NCBI GenBank assembly: GCA_964030785.1
Contig: OZ034971.1
Coordinates: 46,724,078-46,788,077, forward strand
DNA from: Siderastrea siderea
Taxonomy: Eukaryota; Cnidaria; Anthozoa; Scleractinia; Rhizangiidae
DNA: 64,000 nt
Direction: 5' to 3'
Shown: in pieces, positions 62,008 through 64,000 of the stretch
How positions within the stretch are numbered: the first letter of the stretch is position 1
Layout of the letters: each line of letters starts with the position of its first letter
Made by a program: the position numbers and the translations under genes
The notes under the pieces: generated by a model
Databases searched by the model: none
What the model saw: the letters and a program-made list of their open reading frames with translations, nothing else
Told to the model about the DNA's origin: nothing

Positions 62008-62569
62008 TTACTTCAGCAGCAAGAGCTTCTGGGTCTTTCTCAAGTGGTGATAAGGCCACTGAAGGCAGGAATTGCTCTGAATTTGATTGTGGGGTTGCTG
62101 CTGTTGCAACTGCGGCTGGAGCTGAGTCAGAGTGTGTTGCAACTGGGTGGTGGTTTCTGCTGTTTCTTCTTGACTTGGAGCTACTACACTTATACTAGGG
62201 ACAATGGTATCTGCGGTTGCCACAACAGCTGTTAAGGACTCCCTACTACTTGTCCTGTCCATGAGGAGAGGGCGCCTTGTCCTGACACTTGACATGTTCC
62301 ACACCTCGGTGGCTGGCATTAGGTCGAAGTTCTGTATATCAGCACTCAGAAGTTCTACAGCCAGTAAATCATTCAGATGTTCTTCTAACGAAGTAGAGTG
62401 GATGTCACTTTTCAGGATTTTAAGTTGACTAAAGCCCCTTTCAACCTTTGCACTAGAAGCTGGAAGTGTTTGCACAAGATTGATGACTGCCAGAATGTTT
62501 TGGTGGTTCTCTCTGTACTTCTTGTTGATGACAGACCAAGGGAGCTTTGGTATGTCTGCAGCCTCACTG
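62008..62569 (-). CDS. hAT/ZNF862-like gene, last exon with hATC dimerisation region
   Basis: After a TTTCTCCGCAG acceptor, reads EAADIPKLPWSVINKKYREN, then the hAT C-terminal dimerisation signature LPASSAKVERGFSQLKILKS...LNDLLAVELL, then a Gln-rich tail to the stop at 62008. Such genes are hAT transposases or their domesticated relatives (ZNF862-like). Upstream exons are at 62791-62917, 63037-63262 and 63693-63855. Splice sites look intact. Confidence 0.75.
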
Positions 62570-62790
62570 CGGAGAAAGAAATAAGCGTTTTTTTTTTCAC
62601 TTGATGTCAATTGATGCACCATTTCACATAAATCATAAAATGATGAAGAAAATGGGATAAAATTAAAATCAAATGTCTAATAAAGATTGCATTGAATATC
62701 CAATATGTAGTTTTAAAATGTAATTGAGTTCAATAAATAGTATATTATCTTACTGGCAACAATGAAAAAAGTGAAATATACGAAGCTTAC

Positions 62791-62917
62791 TGCTCATTGT
62801 AAATAGCGGTTTTCAGTGCTGTCCACTCACTCTCTGCCTCCTCCAGTGCAACACCAGCTGACTGTAGAACATCTCCATAGTGCTTTATGATGACTTGGAA
62901 TTCTTGGTCTCCAAAGT
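62791..62917 (-). CDS. hAT/ZNF862-like gene, internal exon
   Basis: Bounded by TTGCAG acceptor and GTAAGC donor; encodes FGDQEFQVIIKHYGDVLQSA...EWTALKTAIYNEQ. Confidence 0.7.
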
Positions 62918-63036
62918 CTGCAATGTAATATTGTAATAAAAATCAAGTTGTAATTTTTAGTAAGTGCATAACTGACAGGTTACTAAAAATAATGTAAGTA
63001 ATGAAAGTAAAAAAGAGACGAAATCTGATAGAGTAC

Positions 63037-63262
63037 TCTCCAGTTCTTGAACTTCCTTAGCATTGGGCCAGCTGGAAATCTTAGCAATGTGAGTAGCCTG
63101 GAAGATGCCCCGTGTTGTGTCAGAAAACCTGTTAACCAGAGCAGAGAGGTTAGGTCGGTGGTCAGCTTTTCCCGTGCTGCTTTGAAAGCCACATCTGTAC
63201 CTTTCAATGGATGCTCACAGAAGGTGTCCTTGTTGTTCACCTTTCTCAAATGAGGCCCATCA
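63037..63262 (-). CDS. hAT/ZNF862-like gene, internal exon
   Basis: ATTATAG acceptor, GT donor near 63036; encodes GPHLRKVNNKDTFCEHPLKG...FPAGPMLRKFKNW. Confidence 0.65.
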
Positions 63263-63692
63263 CTATAATAAAAAAGCAAGGCAGGAAACAGGTCAGGAAC
63301 AAACCTTTCAATAAATTAATGTTACATGTGATTCCAAGAGTACTAGGGCATGAAATGGAATCAAAATCGGATTACATCCTTAGCCGATAGAAGCTTCAAG
63401 AAACATTTGGCTTTGTTCACTTGAGTTTTGTTTGATACTCTGCTATCTGTAAGGGTCATCTGAAGTCGGACACACCAAACAAAAAGCAATACATTTTCAC
63501 GTTTTTGTGATTCCACTGATTACTAAGAAGTTAAAAACCAACAACCTAAACAAATGAATGATAAGAGAGCCATAGAAGGTTTCAGTAGTAATGGTACATT
63601 ACAGTGTACAGCTGTACTTATGAACAGGGACATTAAATAATGTAAGTGAGGAGTAATGCTTGAAATATAATATGAAATGTCAAACGCTTTAC

Positions 63693-63855
63693 CTGTTGAA
63701 GGTGTAGTATTATCACAGGATATGAGGATAAAACACTTTCCAATGCTCTGTGTAGATGTCCCACCCAGCAGATTCCACCAACGCTTGTAGGAATGTGAAC
63801 TTTTCTCTTGAGGGAATTGGAACACCTCTTTAGCTTTGCCCGGTTCACAGTGCTT
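63693..63855 (-). CDS. hAT/ZNF862-like gene, internal exon
   Basis: CATAG acceptor and CAG/GTAAAG donor; encodes STVNRAKLKRCSNSLKRKV, then VGGICWVGHLHRAL, a conserved block of this family. A further partial exon (VVVVHCFANRLELAFRDAL) runs off the window at 63890-64000. Confidence 0.7.
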
Positions 63856-64000
63856 CTATGATAAAAGTGGTATAAGCCACCAGTAATGTTGCGTTTCCTT
63901 TTTATGAAGACTGTTGGACTTTAAAGCATCTCTGAATGCCAGCTCCAGCCTGTTAGCAAAGCAGTGGACCACTACGACAGATGGCTGTTCCTTCTTTAAC

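Overview
The window looks like a fragment of an animal nuclear genome, most likely a cnidarian such as a stony coral or sea anemone. This is inferred from AT-rich intergenic DNA, spliced exons, a tRNA-derived SINE and dense Ngaro, Penelope, Gypsy, hAT and foldback-type repeats. No host gene is complete. The dominant content is two related Polinton/Maverick (adintovirus-like) endogenous viral elements in the same orientation.

Copy A (1-13373) has its left end outside the window. Copy B (17221-34560, 17,340 bp) is complete. It starts 5'-AGTAGTTA, ends TAACTACT-3' and is flanked by a 6-bp target duplication, CCATTT. Shared gene order on the minus strand is: protein-primed family-B DNA polymerase, small accessory genes, AT-hook/zinc-finger protein, retrovirus-like integrase with a chromodomain-like tail, phospholipase A2 (PLA2) protein, two zinc-ribbon-headed proteins, adenain-like protease, pVI/pX-like core protein, double-jelly-roll major capsid protein, small basic protein, penton-like minor capsid protein and a PPxY protein. 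A divergent promoter follows. The plus strand then carries the packaging ATPase, a fibre-like protein, a micro-ORF and a membrane protein, with a VLTF-3-like zinc protein converging on the membrane gene. Both copies are damaged, mostly at different genes.

Three things stand out in the Polintons. (1) Each visible end is an imperfect 70-76 bp palindrome whose outer stem is conserved while the inner stem differs in sequence but still pairs. (2) There are two upstream signals: a TCTAA...ATATATATG motif at structural genes, and a GTTTAAAC-containing module at replication or early genes. (3) The protease and PLA2 frames lack an ATG, sit in the -1 frame of the preceding gene, and coincide with -1 frameshift heptamers (G UUA AAC; A AAG GGG).

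Copy B interrupts the tyrosine-recombinase gene of a degenerate Ngaro-type retrotransposon. Its halves lie at 15643-17220 and 34561-38027, with split direct repeats A1...B1-A2...B2. After it come a 109-bp-class minisatellite with a 329-bp higher-order unit (38030-39600), a Penelope-like fragment between about 280-bp inverted repeats (40514-42565), a decayed Gypsy pol (42682-44660), a type I hammerhead ribozyme sequence (44781-44825), a 2.8-kb DNA transposon with TTA duplications (45245-48071), largely featureless intergenic DNA, a foldback cluster (56340-59690) and minus-strand exons of a hAT/ZNF862-like gene (62008-64000).
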